A stretch of DNA of 64,000 nucleotides from Hydrogenoanaerobacterium sp032017025 (GCF_032017025.1 NZ_DALZQO010000001.1:310001-374000), one strand, 5' to 3'; positions 8,074 through 17,057 are shown, counted from the first letter of the stretch. Numbers and translations are program-made. The notes: generated by a model not told the origin, from the letters alone.

Positions 8074-8811
8074 CTACAAAACCTTTGCGAGGAAATCTTT
8101 CAGGCGTGCATTCTGCGGGTTGGAGAAAAACTCCTGCGGGTTGTTTTGTTCTTTGATTATCCCCTCATCCATAAACATCACACGGGTTGCAACCTCTCGC
8201 GCAAAGCCCATTTCATGGGTGACTACCACCATAGTCATGCCTTCATCCGCAAGTTCCTTCATCAGCTCAAGTACCTCGCCTACCATTTCGGGGTCGAGCG
8301 CGGAGGTTGGTTCGTCAAACAACATCACTTCGGGGTTCATAGCGAGTGCACGAACAATAGCAATGCGCTGCTTTTGTCCGCCTGAAAGCATGTTGGGGTA
8401 ACTGTTCGCTTTGTCCGCAAGGCTGATGCGCTCAAGCAGGCGCATTGCATTGGCATCTGCCTCTTCCTGTGTTTGCAGCCCCAACTTAACAGGTGCGAGC
8501 GTGATGTTCTTTTTTACGGTAAGGTGCGGAAAGAGGTTGAAGTGCTGAAACACCATGCCCATTTTTTGGCGCACCTTGTCAATATCGGTTTTTGGATCGG
8601 TAATGTTGCGGCTCTCAAACCATATTTCACCCTGTGAAGGCTGCTCCAAAAGGTTAAGACAACGCAAAAAGGTGGATTTGCCCGAACCGGACGGACCGAT
8701 GACAACCACTTTTTCCCCTTTTTCAATGGTAGTATCAACACCTTTGAGCACCTGGTTACTGCCAAAGTTTTTGTATAGTCCTTTAACGGNNNNNNNNNNA
8801 ACGGTTATCAC
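8074..8811 (-). CDS. Polar amino acid ABC transporter ATPase
   Basis: The cytoplasmic motor of an amino acid importer. Walker A is GPSGSGKST, the signature LSGGQKQR, Walker B LFDEPTSALDP, and the switch His is in VVTHEM. The start is placed at GTG 8811, ten bases after AAAGGAGG; the N-terminus then reads MITV, interrupted by the 10-N run. If the gap flanks (AACGG on both sides) are collapsed, the sequence becomes MITVKGLYKNFG, an ordinary start for this family. Third gene of a binding protein-permease-ATPase operon. The substrate is a polar amino acid, perhaps Gln or Cys/cystine; the exact one cannot be read. Confidence 0.92.
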   Translation of the reverse strand: MITVXXXXVKGLYKNFGSNQVLKGVDTTIEKGEKVVVIGPSGSGKSTFLRCLNLLEQPSQGEIWFESRNITDPKTDIDKVRQKMGMVFQHFNLFPHLTVKKNITLAPVKLGLQTQEEADANAMRLLERISLADKANSYPNMLSGGQKQRIAIVRALAMNPEVMLFDEPTSALDPEMVGEVLELMKELADEGMTMVVVTHEMGFAREVATRVMFMDEGIIKEQNNPQEFFSNPQNARLKDFLAKVL

Positions 8812-9499
8812 TCTGCTCCATCCTCCTTTCAAGAATACTGATCAGCTTGCTGAGCCCCAATGTCAGCACCAAATAAATACAGGCGGCAAACATAAGGGGG
8901 AAGAAATAGTTGTAGGTTCTGGATGCAACGATGTCGGACGCCTTGGTAATATCAAGAATACCGATGTAGCCTGCAACCGAGGTCTCTTTGATGAGCATGA
9001 CGAACTCGTTGCCCAAAGACGGAAGAATGTTTTTGATTGCCTGCGGTAAAATAATCATCCGCATTGTCTGGGCACGGCTGAGCCCCAGCGAGCGTCCTGC
9101 CTCCATCTGTCCCTTATCAATCGACTCGATACCACCGCGAACAATCTCTGAGACATAGGCGCCCGAGTTGATTCCAAATGCCAAGCCGCCAACCAGAATG
9201 CTGGAAATGTTGGTGGAGCGGAAGATGATGTAATAGATGATCATCAGCTGTAGCACAACAGGAGTACCGCGGATTACGTTGACATAGAGATTGCAGATGA
9301 TTTCGGCCCAACGCAGCCTTTTGTTTACTTTTGCACTGTTTTTTACAAGAGCAATCACTACACCGATGGTAACACCGATGACAGTAGCGATGAGTGCCAT
9401 TGCAATGGTTGCTTTTAAGCCGTTTAAAAAAAACAGATACCGCTGCTGCGCAATGATATTCTTATAGAAATCCTGCGCTATGTTCTGTAAAAATTCCAA
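8783..9499 (-). CDS. Polar amino acid ABC transporter permease
   Basis: About 235 residues with five hydrophobic segments and the HisM/GlnP-type loop EAGRSLGLSRAQTMRMIILPQA that contacts the ATPase. Start TTG 9499 lies seven bases after GGAAGGAAG. The 3' end falls in the N gap: with the flanking AACGG copies merged, it ends ...RMEQSDNR-TAA and overlaps the ATPase start. It forms the membrane channel of the importer together with the binding protein upstream. Confidence 0.9.
   Translation of the reverse strand: MEFLQNIAQDFYKNIIAQQRYLFFLNGLKATIAMALIATVIGVTIGVVIALVKNSAKVNKRLRWAEIICNLYVNVIRGTPVVLQLMIIYYIIFRSTNISSILVGGLAFGINSGAYVSEIVRGGIESIDKGQMEAGRSLGLSRAQTMRMIILPQAIKNILPSLGNEFVMLIKETSVAGYIGILDITKASDIVASRTYNYFFPLMFAACIYLVLTLGLSKLISILERRMEQSDNRXXXXR
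8790..8799. other. Assembly gap of 10 N, probably artificial
   Basis: Ten N separate two copies of AACGG (8785-8789 and 8800-8804). Merging the copies removes 15 bases, keeps the ATPase frame, gives it a normal N-terminus and gives the permease an immediate stop. The gap therefore looks like an unmerged contig overlap rather than missing sequence. Confidence 0.8.
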
Positions 9500-9581
9500 T
9501 GTTTCGCTTCCTTCCGTAAAACCTGCACAAGACAGCAAAGCGTTTCAAACGCCCTGCTGCCTTTGTAGGTGTATTAAGAAC

Positions 9582-10412
9582 CTATTTGGATGTGTGGTTG
9601 AGAGTGAACTCTGCAATTTTTCCTTCATCCATCAGCTTCTGCAAAACTGCGTTAATCTGCTCAAGAAGCGCCGCATTGCCTTTTTTCACAGCCATGCCAT
9701 ATTTATCTGTGAACAGTTCCTGCTCGAGAATAACCAGCTCGGGGTTTTCCTTAACCAGTTCTTCTGCGGGCAGTGCATCCATAACAATGCAGTCTGCTTT
9801 GCCGGATTTTACATCTTCCGCTGCAGCAAGGTATTTTTTCTGCTGAATGAGTGTACAATCGGGGTAATCCTCGCTGACCACGATGTCGGCAACCGTGCCA
9901 AGCTGAACCGCTACTTTTTTGCCCTTGATATCCTCAGGGGTTTTGATGGCGGTGTTGTCTTTTTTCACTACCACAACCTGCTTGGAAGTTGCATACTCAA
10001 TGGTAAAGTCAACTGTTTCGAGACGCTCAGGGGTAATGGACATACCAGCTACACCGAAATCGGCCTTACCTGCGTTGATCTCGGGGATGATAGAATCGAA
10101 CGCGATGTCTTTGACGACAAGCTCTTTGCCCATAGCGGCGGCAATTTCCTTTGCAATGTCAACATCAACACCTACAACGTTTTGGCCATCGTAGTATTCG
10201 TAAGGGGCAAAGCCAGCCTCGGTTACCATAATCAATTTGCCTTCCTCAACGGTGGTAGCAGCTGCGGAAGAAGCAGCGTCGGATGAGGACCCTGTGGAAG
10301 CTTCAGAAGAACCTGCCGGAGCAGAAGAGGACTCTGCGGGTTTTGATGCACAGCCTGCAAATGCGGTAGCTGTCATCATTGCCACGAGCACCAATGCAAT
10401 TATCTTTTTCAT
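9582..10412 (-). CDS. Amino acid ABC transporter substrate-binding lipoprotein
   Basis: 276 residues from ATG 10412 behind GGAGGG. A lipoprotein signal ends at AFAGC (Cys about 21), followed by a Ser/Ala/Glu-rich linker and a family 3 solute-binding fold. APYEYYDGQNVVGVDVDIA and AGMSITPERLETVDFT are typical of the polar amino acid class. The protein would be lipid-anchored outside the membrane and deliver substrate to the permease encoded after it. It is the first gene of the three-gene operon, with a promoter just upstream. Confidence 0.93.
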   Translation of the reverse strand: MKKIIALVLVAMMTATAFAGCASKPAESSSAPAGSSEASTGSSSDAASSAAATTVEEGKLIMVTEAGFAPYEYYDGQNVVGVDVDIAKEIAAAMGKELVVKDIAFDSIIPEINAGKADFGVAGMSITPERLETVDFTIEYATSKQVVVVKKDNTAIKTPEDIKGKKVAVQLGTVADIVVSEDYPDCTLIQQKKYLAAAEDVKSGKADCIVMDALPAEELVKENPELVILEQELFTDKYGMAVKKGNAALLEQINAVLQKLMDEGKIAEFTLNHTSK

Positions 10413-10469
10413 TATTATACCCTCCAAAAAATCATGTATCAATCGCATTTATTACTTGAACTGTTTCTT

Positions 10470-10497
10470 ATTATACACGCAAATTACATAAAAGCAA
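10470..10497 (-). promoter_or_regulatory. Promoter of the amino acid ABC operon
   Basis: The minus strand reads TTGCTT, 16 bases, TATAAT, ending about 58 bases before the binding-protein start codon. Confidence 0.7.
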
Positions 10498-10533
10498 GTG
10501 TTTTTTGCAAACTTATTCATTATTTTTTTGTTT

Positions 10534-11427
10534 TTATTCATAATCACTGTATATTCTTGCAGCTGTGAGGGCAAGTTTTATATCTTCTGCCAAAGGTGCG
10601 GTCGCATTAACCGGCCTGCGGCTGATAGGGCTTATAAAAGTCATACGGGCACAGTGCAGTGCCTGACGCGAAATAACCGAGTGATCTCCCCCATACATAT
10701 CATCACCGGCAAGCGGATGCCCAATGGACGCCATGTGCACCCGTATCTGATGAGTGCGCCCTGTTTCCAGCCGCAGTTGGATGAGACTGAAGCCCTCTCC
10801 AACTGCCAGCACCTCGTAATGCGTAACAGCAGGCTGCCCGTTTTCATCCACCTGGCGCTTTGTGTAAACATCATTGATGCGGCTGATGGGTGCATCAATG
10901 GTGCCGCTTCGTTTTGCAGGCACACCATGCACCAGCGCAAGGTACTCCTTTTGCGCGGCATTTTTCAGCAGCGCCGCCGCATGCTGGTTTTTGGCCAGCA
11001 TCACCAGCCCCGAGGTGTTTTTGTCAAGGCGGTTAATGCAGCGAAAGGTAAGCTCAAGGTTCTGCCGTTGGCAGTATCCCGCAAATACATTGGCAAGGGT
11101 ATCGTTCTGCACACGGCGTGACTGGTGGCAGTTCATATCGGCAGGCTTGTTGTAGATGAGCACATCCTCGTCGTCGTATACTATGGGCACACAAATATCT
11201 GATATTGCACTGTCGTTTTCACTGGGCGGCATCGTAACCGAGAGGATATCCCCCGTTTTGACATGATCGATCGTCCGTGCGTGCACACCATTAAGCTCAA
11301 TGCCCTCGGGGATGTGCTTGAGCGAAGTGATGAGGCGATAGCTGAGGTGCTGTTCCTTGCGCAGATAATCGTAGATTTTCATCCCGTCAAACTGCGGCTT
11401 AATCGAAAAAGATATCGTTCTTGACAT
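10534..11427 (-). CDS. RluA-family pseudouridine synthase
   Basis: 297 residues: an S4-like N-terminal part (residues 1-80) and a catalytic domain with the RluA signature INRLDKNTSG, whose Asp is the catalytic residue, then the RTHQIRVHMASIGHPLAGDDMYG block. Family members isomerise uridines in 23S rRNA or tRNA. The exact target is not readable; this clostridial short type is usually labelled RluA/RluD-like. It is read alone, between the ilvE terminator and the ABC operon promoter. Confidence 0.9.
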   Translation of the reverse strand: MSRTISFSIKPQFDGMKIYDYLRKEQHLSYRLITSLKHIPEGIELNGVHARTIDHVKTGDILSVTMPPSENDSAISDICVPIVYDDEDVLIYNKPADMNCHQSRRVQNDTLANVFAGYCQRQNLELTFRCINRLDKNTSGLVMLAKNQHAAALLKNAAQKEYLALVHGVPAKRSGTIDAPISRINDVYTKRQVDENGQPAVTHYEVLAVGEGFSLIQLRLETGRTHQIRVHMASIGHPLAGDDMYGGDHSVISRQALHCARMTFISPISRRPVNATAPLAEDIKLALTAARIYSDYE

Positions 11428-11462
11428 GGTTCACAACCTTTATTTTATGCTGATAGACTGAA

Positions 11463-11489
11463 AAAAGCGACGGAATTTCCGTCGCTTTT
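11463..11489 (-). terminator. Terminator of ilvE
   Basis: The inverted repeat AAAGCGACGGA/TCCGTCGCTTT forms a long stem with a three-base loop, followed on the minus strand by T residues. Confidence 0.85.
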
Positions 11490-11524
11490 ATTATAGCAAA
11501 ATTTCAGTGCTTTGCAATGATGGG

Positions 11525-12601
11525 TTACCCTTTGCATACCTCGTCCATCCAATTGTGGGTGTCGGGCAGCTTGCCATACTGGATTCCGGTGAGATTGTCA
11601 TACAGCTTCTGGGAGATGGCACCAATTTTGCCCTCGTTAAAGATCATAACGTCCTCCCCTACCTTAAGCTCTCCGATGGGAGAGATAACAGCAGCGGTGC
11701 CGGTGCCGAATGCCTCCTTCACTTTTCCTTCGCGATAAGCATTCTCCAACTCTTCTACCGACAGCCTGCGCTCTGTAACCTTGTAGCCCCAGCCTCTGAG
11801 CATTTCGATGGAGGATTTTCTGGTGATGCCGGGCAAGATGGAGCCGACCAGCTCGGGGGTAACAATTTCGTCACCAATAACAAAAAACACGTTCATAGCG
11901 CCGACTTCTTCAATGTATTTGTGCTCAATACCGTCTGTCCACAGAACCTGCGAATAGCCCTGCTCGTGCGCAATCTCCTGTGCCTTCAAGCCCGACGCAT
12001 AGTTACCACCGCATTTTGCAGCACCGGTGCCGCCCTTAACAGCGCGCACAAACTCGGTTTCGATATAGATTCTAACAGGGTTGAGCCCGCTCTTGTAGTA
12101 AGGGCCCGACGGAGAAAGCACTACCATGTAGAGGTAGCTTGCTGAAGGCTTTACACCCAGCTTTGGCTCGGTTGCAACAATAAACGGACGGATATAGAGC
12201 GATGCGCCGTTGGTGTGAGGCACCCAATCCTTTTCAATTTCAACCAGCTTCTCCAAGCCCTCAAGCAGCAGCGCCTCATCAACTGCAGGAATCTGCAGAC
12301 GGTCATTGGACTGGTTTAGGCGCTTGAAGTTTTCTTCGGGGCGGAACATAAGGATACGATTATCGTCTGTGCGGTAAGCCTTCATGCCCTCGAACACGGT
12401 TTGACCATAGTGCAGGCACATGGCGGAAGGGTCCATCGGAATGGGACCATACGGAACAATGCGCGCATCATGCCAGCCTTTGCCCTCGGTGTAATTCATA
12501 AGGAACATATGGTCGGTAAAAATTTCACCAAAACCAAGCTTTCCTTCATCGGTTGGTTTTGCTTTTAACGTTTTAGCAAGTTCTAATTTGATATTGCTCA
12601 T
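11525..12601 (-). CDS. ilvE: Branched-chain amino acid aminotransferase
   Basis: 358 residues from ATG 12601 (MSNIKLEL). A fold-type IV PLP enzyme with the BCAT pattern GGTGAAKCGGNYASG, whose Lys is the expected PLP attachment site, and the class IV signature EEVGAMNVFFV...LPGITRKS. It interconverts Leu/Ile/Val and their 2-oxo acids with glutamate/2-oxoglutarate. The next gene upstream is gdhA on the same strand, which fits shared nitrogen metabolism, but a terminator separates them. Confidence 0.95.
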   Translation of the reverse strand: MSNIKLELAKTLKAKPTDEGKLGFGEIFTDHMFLMNYTEGKGWHDARIVPYGPIPMDPSAMCLHYGQTVFEGMKAYRTDDNRILMFRPEENFKRLNQSNDRLQIPAVDEALLLEGLEKLVEIEKDWVPHTNGASLYIRPFIVATEPKLGVKPSASYLYMVVLSPSGPYYKSGLNPVRIYIETEFVRAVKGGTGAAKCGGNYASGLKAQEIAHEQGYSQVLWTDGIEHKYIEEVGAMNVFFVIGDEIVTPELVGSILPGITRKSSIEMLRGWGYKVTERRLSVEELENAYREGKVKEAFGTGTAAVISPIGELKVGEDVMIFNEGKIGAISQKLYDNLTGIQYGKLPDTHNWMDEVCKG

Positions 12602-12699
12602 TTTAGTCACAACCTTATATTTATATTTCATTTATATTATTAACTCATTACTCAACATTTTAGCACTTTACTGTGTGACCGTCAAGCGCAGGTAACAAG

Positions 12700-12724
12700 A
12701 AAGGGGCGCTATTCGCGCCCCTTT
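12700..12724 (-). terminator. Terminator of gdhA
   Basis: A GC-rich stem (AAAGGGGCGC with GCGCCCCTTT) with a short loop, followed on the minus strand by TTCTTGTT. Confidence 0.75.
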
Positions 12725-12757
12725 GCAACAAATTGTAGTTGATTCTAGTATTGCTGT

Positions 12758-14110
12758 TTAGTAAGCTACGCCCTGTGCAATCATAGCAGCTGCAACCTTT
12801 AAGAAGCCTGCAATGTTAGCACCTGCCATAATGTTGCCCTCTAAACCAAACTCTTTGGATGCATCATATGCGGCATGGAAGATATTTTTCATAATGCCCT
12901 TCAGTTTTTCGTCAACCTCTTCGAAACTCCAGGAGTAACGCAAAGAGTTCTGGCTCATCTCCAAGCCGGAAACCGCAACGCCACCTGCATTAGAGGCTTT
13001 GCCCGGTGCATACAGAACGCCATTCTGCTGGAATGCGGCGATTGCCTCAGGGGTACAGGGCATATTAGCACCCTCTGCAACCGCCATAACACCGTTTGCA
13101 ATCAGCTTCTTGGCAGAGTCTGCATCCAGCTCATTCTGAGTTGCACAAGGCAGCGCAATATCGCATTTTACACCCCAGATATCGGAGCAGCCCTCATGAT
13201 ACTCAGCACCCTCAACACGTTTTGCGTATTCGCTGATACGGGCTCTCTCCACCTCTTTAATCTGTTTCATCACATCAAGGTTAATGCCGTTTGCATCATA
13301 AACATAACCGCCCGAATCGCACATTGCAACCACTTTTCCGCCAAGCTCGGTCGCTTTTTGTGTTGCATAAATTGCAACGTTGCCCGAACCGGAAACGACA
13401 ATGGTTTTACCCTTTACGCTATCGTTTTTCATGCAGCTGAGCATTTCTTCGGTGAAGTACAGCAAGCCGTAACCGGTAGCCTCGGTTCTTGCGAGAGAAC
13501 CGCCAAAGGTAAGCCCTTTTCCGGTGAGGACACCGGTAAACTCATTGCGCAGGCGTTTGTATTGGCCGAACATATAACCAATCTCACGCGCACCAACACC
13601 AATGTCACCCGCGGGGACGTCGGTATCCGGGCCAATATGTTTGGAAAGCTCTGTCATAAAGCTCTGGCAAAAGCGCATAATCTCATGATCCGATTTGCCC
13701 TTGGGGTCAAAATCGGAACCGCCCTTACCGCCGCCCATGGGCAGTGTTGTAAGGCTGTTTTTAAAGGTTTGCTCAAAGCCAAGAAACTTTATAATAGAAA
13801 GGTTAACTGAGGGGTGAAAACGGCAGCCGCCTTTGTAGGGACCGATTGCAGAGTTAAACTGCACACGGTAACCCCGGTTTACCTGTACCTTGCCGTTGTC
13901 ATCCATCCACGATACACGGAACATAATCATTCTTTCAGGCTCAACAAGCCTGTCGATTACACCTTTTTCAACGATATCGGGACGTTTTTCAACCACTGGC
14001 TCAAAGCTTTCGAGAACCTCGAAAACCGCCTGTAAGAATTCTGGTTCATGGGGGTTTCTTTTGCAAACACTGTCATATACACCCTGAAGATACGCACTTC
14101 TAAACTGCAT
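12758..14110 (-). CDS. gdhA: NADP-type glutamate dehydrogenase
   Basis: 450 residues, the standard length of the hexameric bacterial enzyme. The substrate-binding and catalytic stretch PMGGGKGGSDFDPKGKS and the PAGDIGVGAREIGYM motif are intact, and the Rossmann motif GSGNVA is seen near residue 240. It aminates 2-oxoglutarate to glutamate in the cytoplasm. ATG 14110 follows AGGAGG. It has its own promoter and terminator. Confidence 0.96.
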   Translation of the reverse strand: MQFRSAYLQGVYDSVCKRNPHEPEFLQAVFEVLESFEPVVEKRPDIVEKGVIDRLVEPERMIMFRVSWMDDNGKVQVNRGYRVQFNSAIGPYKGGCRFHPSVNLSIIKFLGFEQTFKNSLTTLPMGGGKGGSDFDPKGKSDHEIMRFCQSFMTELSKHIGPDTDVPAGDIGVGAREIGYMFGQYKRLRNEFTGVLTGKGLTFGGSLARTEATGYGLLYFTEEMLSCMKNDSVKGKTIVVSGSGNVAIYATQKATELGGKVVAMCDSGGYVYDANGINLDVMKQIKEVERARISEYAKRVEGAEYHEGCSDIWGVKCDIALPCATQNELDADSAKKLIANGVMAVAEGANMPCTPEAIAAFQQNGVLYAPGKASNAGGVAVSGLEMSQNSLRYSWSFEEVDEKLKGIMKNIFHAAYDASKEFGLEGNIMAGANIAGFLKVAAAMIAQGVAY

Positions 14111-14141
14111 GAAAATTCCTCCTATCTAACATCTGCTTTCA

Positions 14142-14170
14142 ATTATAGTCCTTCTTAATAAAAAATGCAA
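14142..14170 (-). promoter_or_regulatory. Promoter of gdhA
   Basis: TTGCAT, 17 bases, TATAAT on the minus strand, about 30 bases before the gdhA start. The remaining 14171-14320 is AT-rich without a gene. Confidence 0.65.
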
Positions 14171-14321
14171 TAAGAAGTTGCAGTTTTTCATTCTCTACAA
14201 TTCAAATTTTATCCTTTTTACTGATATGTTTGACCAATACACGTTTTCTTTTGCAGGATTTGTATAGATTTATTTCATATTTGACAGTGTTTTACAGTAA
14301 AAGTAAATTTTTGAGAAGTAT

Positions 14322-14350
14322 TAGACAACAACAAACCGATATGGTATAAT
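14322..14350 (+). promoter_or_regulatory. Promoter of the TM2 gene
   Basis: TAGACA (14322), 17 bases, and TATAAT (14345) preceded by TGG, giving an extended -10. It may also feed rnpB, which lies downstream on the same strand without an intervening terminator. Confidence 0.75.
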
Positions 14351-14393
14351 AAACTTCTGGTCAAGAATATTATTCAACTGGGGGAATTCAGAA

Positions 14394-14831
14394 ATGTTTT
14401 GCAGAAATTGTAGTGCGGCACTTTTACCCAATGCCAATGTTTGTACACAGTGCGGTGTGCCTGCAGGGCAGGGCAAGCATTTTTGCCCTAACTGTGACGC
14501 GCCAACCGATGAGCTGGCAGCAGTTTGCATAAAATGCGGTTACTCGCTGAACCAGCCTTATAACACCTACACCGTTAACGGTGTTCCGGTGCAAAAAAAA
14601 TCGAAGTTGGCGGCAGGCCTTCTCGGCATTTTGTTGGGTGCGCTTGGCATACACAACTTCTACCTTGGCTACACCAACCGCGCAGTCGCACAGCTTTTGC
14701 TGGGCACAGTGGGCAGCCTTGCCTGCGGCGTCGGCCCGATGGTATCGGCCGTTTGGGGGTTGGTTGAGGGCATTCAGATATTGACCGGCACCATTAATAT
14801 GGATGCAAACGGCGTTCCCCTTGGCGATTGA
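14394..14831 (+). CDS. Double zinc-ribbon TM2 domain membrane protein
   Basis: 145 residues. Two N-terminal zinc ribbons (CRNC...CTQC and CPNC...CIKC, residues 3-48) are followed by a short linker and a TM2 domain of two membrane helices (LAAGLLGILLGALGIHNFYLGY, then a second from about residue 103). The GIHNFYLG turn is the TM2 hallmark. The function of this domain in bacteria is not established. GGGGG lies eight bases before the ATG. Confidence 0.88.
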   Translation: MFCRNCSAALLPNANVCTQCGVPAGQGKHFCPNCDAPTDELAAVCIKCGYSLNQPYNTYTVNGVPVQKKSKLAAGLLGILLGALGIHNFYLGYTNRAVAQLLLGTVGSLACGVGPMVSAVWGLVEGIQILTGTINMDANGVPLGD

Positions 14832-14854
14832 TTCGCCGCTAAAATTGTTAAAAC

Positions 14855-15201
14855 TGCGAGCAAGCAAGATGGCAGCGTGCGTTACCGAAAGGTGGCGTAC
14901 GAGGAAAGTCCGGGCTCCTCAGGGCAAGAATAGCTGCTAACGGCAGCCGGAGGCGACTCTAGGGATAGTGCAACAGAGAGATACCGCCGCGTAAGCGGTA
15001 AGGGTGGAAAGGCGAGGTAAGAGCTCACCGGCGCACAGGCGACTGTGCGGCCATGTAAACCCTATTCGGAGCAACACCGTGTAAAGAGGACGAATACGTA
15101 GCCCTGCGCGCCCTCGATAGAGGTGGCTGGAGGTGGTTGGCGACGACCATCGTAGATAGATTGCTGTCAAATACAGAACCCGGCTTACATGCTTGGTCGC
15201 A
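14855..15201 (+). ncRNA. rnpB: RNase P RNA, class A
   Basis: The universal P4 element GAGGAAAGTCCGGGCTCC, the conserved ACAGAGAG stretch, GGTAAGAGCTCACC and the 3' ACAGAACCCGGCTTAC are all present in order. P1 is formed by TGCGAGCAAGCA and TGCTTGGTCGCA, which sets the ends. The overall layout is the ancestral A type used by Clostridia rather than the Bacillus B type. It is the catalytic RNA that trims tRNA 5' ends. Confidence 0.97.
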
Positions 15202-15216
15202 TTTTTATAAAAGAAG

Positions 15217-15249
15217 AAAAGCTGTTCCGTTTTGCGGAGCAGCTTTTTT
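15217..15249 (+). terminator. Terminator of rnpB (bidirectional with yitT)
   Basis: A 13-bp stem (AAAAGCTGTTCCG with CGGAGCAGCTTTT, one G-U pair) and a run of T. The reverse strand also ends in T residues and can stop the converging yitT transcript. Confidence 0.88.
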
Positions 15250-15279
15250 GTTTGCTGATTGTACTTTATTTTTTGCTCT

Positions 15280-16131
15280 CTACGCAACACCGCGAAAACC
15301 TTTGCCGATAATTTCACTGGTGTTTGTTATGAGAATAAACGCTTTGGCGTCGACCGAACGAATGTAGTTGCGAAGCTGAACTGCCTGTGCACGATGTACC
15401 GCGCAGAGAATGACCGTCTTATTCTCATGCGTAAATACTCCGTTTGCATCCATGCTGGTGGCGCCTCGGTGAAGGTTTTTCACAATAAAGTTGATGACTT
15501 CATCTGGCCTTGAGGTAATAATCGTAAAATACTTGCACAGGTTGATGCTCTCGATAACGGAATCAACCACCAGCGCCTTTGCCGCAAGACCAAGGATTGA
15601 AAACAACCCGGTTTTCACCCCAAACACGGCACCTGCTGCAATGGTGATGAGAAAATCGCTGAGCAGCAACGCCCGCCCGATATTGACATTGCTGTATTTT
15701 TTGAGAATCATGGCGATTACATCGGTTCCGCCGGTAGAAGCATCGATATTAAATAAAATTGCCGATCCGATTGCAGGCAGCATTACCGCAAACACAAGCT
15801 CGAGCACAGGCTCGTCGGTAAACGGGTGAGACATTGGAAACAGCCGCTCGAACACCCAAATTTCAGCCGAAAGCATAAAGCTGGCATAGGCTGTTTTCAA
15901 TCCAAAACCCTTGCCGAATACCGCAAAGCCAAGCAGCATCAGCACCATATTCAGAATAAAAACCAATGTACCCGGGGAAAAATCCTTTAGCATAGATCCA
16001 AGAATGACCGAAATACCGCTGACCCCACCAATGGAAAAATTGTTGGGGAACTTAAAAAAATAAACTCCTGCCGCTACTATAAGTACACCCAGATTCAGCG
16101 TTCCAAAATCCTTTAATTTTGCCTGATTCAT
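15280..16131 (-). CDS. YitT family membrane protein
   Basis: 283 residues: about five to six membrane segments (DUF161/YitT_membrane, residues 10-195) and a soluble C-terminal DUF2179 domain. NFSIGGVSGISVILG and DASTGGTDVIAMIL are family hallmarks. The function is unknown; some relatives are linked to transport or membrane homeostasis. It is read alone towards rnpB. Confidence 0.88.
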   Translation of the reverse strand: MNQAKLKDFGTLNLGVLIVAAGVYFFKFPNNFSIGGVSGISVILGSMLKDFSPGTLVFILNMVLMLLGFAVFGKGFGLKTAYASFMLSAEIWVFERLFPMSHPFTDEPVLELVFAVMLPAIGSAILFNIDASTGGTDVIAMILKKYSNVNIGRALLLSDFLITIAAGAVFGVKTGLFSILGLAAKALVVDSVIESINLCKYFTIITSRPDEVINFIVKNLHRGATSMDANGVFTHENKTVILCAVHRAQAVQLRNYIRSVDAKAFILITNTSEIIGKGFRGVA

Positions 16132-16161
16132 GTCCGTATTACCGCTCCTTTTAATCAGCCT

Positions 16162-16200
16162 ATAAAAAAACAGGAAATGGATTCATAAAAATCCATTCCC
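16162..16200 (-). terminator. Terminator of the yaaL-bofA transcript
   Basis: A stem of ten to eleven pairs (GGAATGGATT with AATCCATTTCC) followed on the minus strand by CTGTTTTTTTAT. Confidence 0.75.
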
Positions 16201-16273
16201 CATTATACCCAGTTATACTGTTTGCCGCAAGCCAAAGAATCGGCATTGCGGCAAATGTTGTGTGGTATCCGGC

Positions 16274-16540
16274 TTACAACGCCCAAAGTAGCTTTAATAC
16301 AAAAATTGAAATTACCCCGGGAAGCCCCAGAAATACGGCAGTAAAAAGTGTGCCAACGTTCACTAACAGCCCTACACCCGTAAAAAACGACGCATAATTA
16401 ATAACCGCGAGCGACAGCACGCCCGGCACGGCGGTGCCAAGCAAACAACGAAACGGTTTTCCGGTTCGTGCATAAATCGCGAGCATCAGTATTGCAAGTA
16501 TGATGCCGCACACCAAAAAAATTGCTTGTGTTGAACTCAT
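16274..16540 (-). CDS. bofA: BofA-family sigma-K processing inhibitor
   Basis: 88 residues with two to three membrane helices and the family C-terminal pattern, here LLVNVGTLFTAVFLGLPGV. In Bacillus, BofA holds the protease SpoIVFB inactive in the outer forespore membrane until sigma-K is needed. The assignment rests on this pattern and on the neighbour: the gene just upstream is a yaaL-like DUF2508 gene, the same order as in Bacillus. Whether it controls a SpoIVFB here is inference, but it supports a spore-forming host. Confidence 0.8.
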   Translation of the reverse strand: MSSTQAIFLVCGIILAILMLAIYARTGKPFRCLLGTAVPGVLSLAVINYASFFTGVGLLVNVGTLFTAVFLGLPGVISIFVLKLLWAL

Positions 16541-16631
16541 GTTGTCACTCCGTTCCGGCGGAAGTACCGCACTTAAATTGTCATTTTATTTTCAGCATTG
16601 CCTCGCCGCGGGCATCCACAGTAAACTGCCC

Positions 16632-16889
16632 TTAAAGCGAAATGCGAATCCTATCACTGGTAATGTTTTGTTCCTTTGCTTTTTTAATTAGGAACTCGTA
16701 GCGTGCCATCAAGCCAATACGCTGGTAGATGAGACTATCAATCATATCGCTATCACCAATCATATTAAAACAGGAATCGATGCTATCCAACTGTCGGCGA
16801 AGCTCAATCAGCTCATCCTGCAGCTCTGTACGAGTTTTGTCAGGCTTTACTTTTCCTAGGGTTTTCAGTTTGGCCATTAACTCTGTCAT
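16632..16889 (-). CDS. YaaL/DUF2508 family protein
   Basis: 85 residues, charged and mostly helical, no signal or membrane segment. TRTELQDELIELRRQLDSIDSCFNMI resembles the DUF2508 (YaaL) family. ATG 16889 follows AAAGGCGG. It sits directly upstream of bofA, as in Bacillus (recR-yaaL-bofA). The role is unknown; the context suggests sporulation. recR is not next to it here. Confidence 0.72.
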   Translation of the reverse strand: MTELMAKLKTLGKVKPDKTRTELQDELIELRRQLDSIDSCFNMIGDSDMIDSLIYQRIGLMARYEFLIKKAKEQNITSDRIRISL

Positions 16890-17040
16890 ATTATATCCGC
16901 CTTTCGTTTTATTGTATGCGGAAATGATTGGCAGTTATAACCTGATTTATACGGTTTAGGTAATTTGTTTTGCAAAAAGGAACGGTTTATTTCTTGCTGC
17001 TTCGGCATATAATAGTGCTGTGAGAAATGCAAGAACAGTA

Positions 17041-17048
17041 AAAGGAGG
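17041..17048 (+). promoter_or_regulatory. Ribosome site deciding a TTG start
   Basis: AAAGGAGG is a full Shine-Dalgarno match, nine bases before TTG 17058. A TATAAT at 17008-17013 lies upstream but has no clear -35 box. Confidence 0.6.
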
Positions 17049-17057
17049 CGATTGTCT

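Noticed and set aside
8790..8799. Real insertion or frameshift splitting the ABC permease and ATPase
   Set aside because: Flanking five-base identity and a perfect gene junction after merging point to an assembly artefact.
14341..14352. TGGTATAATAA as a third copy of the 84-bp repeat
   Set aside because: Only the extended -10 core matches; the flanking palindrome and second hairpin are absent, so it is simply a promoter.
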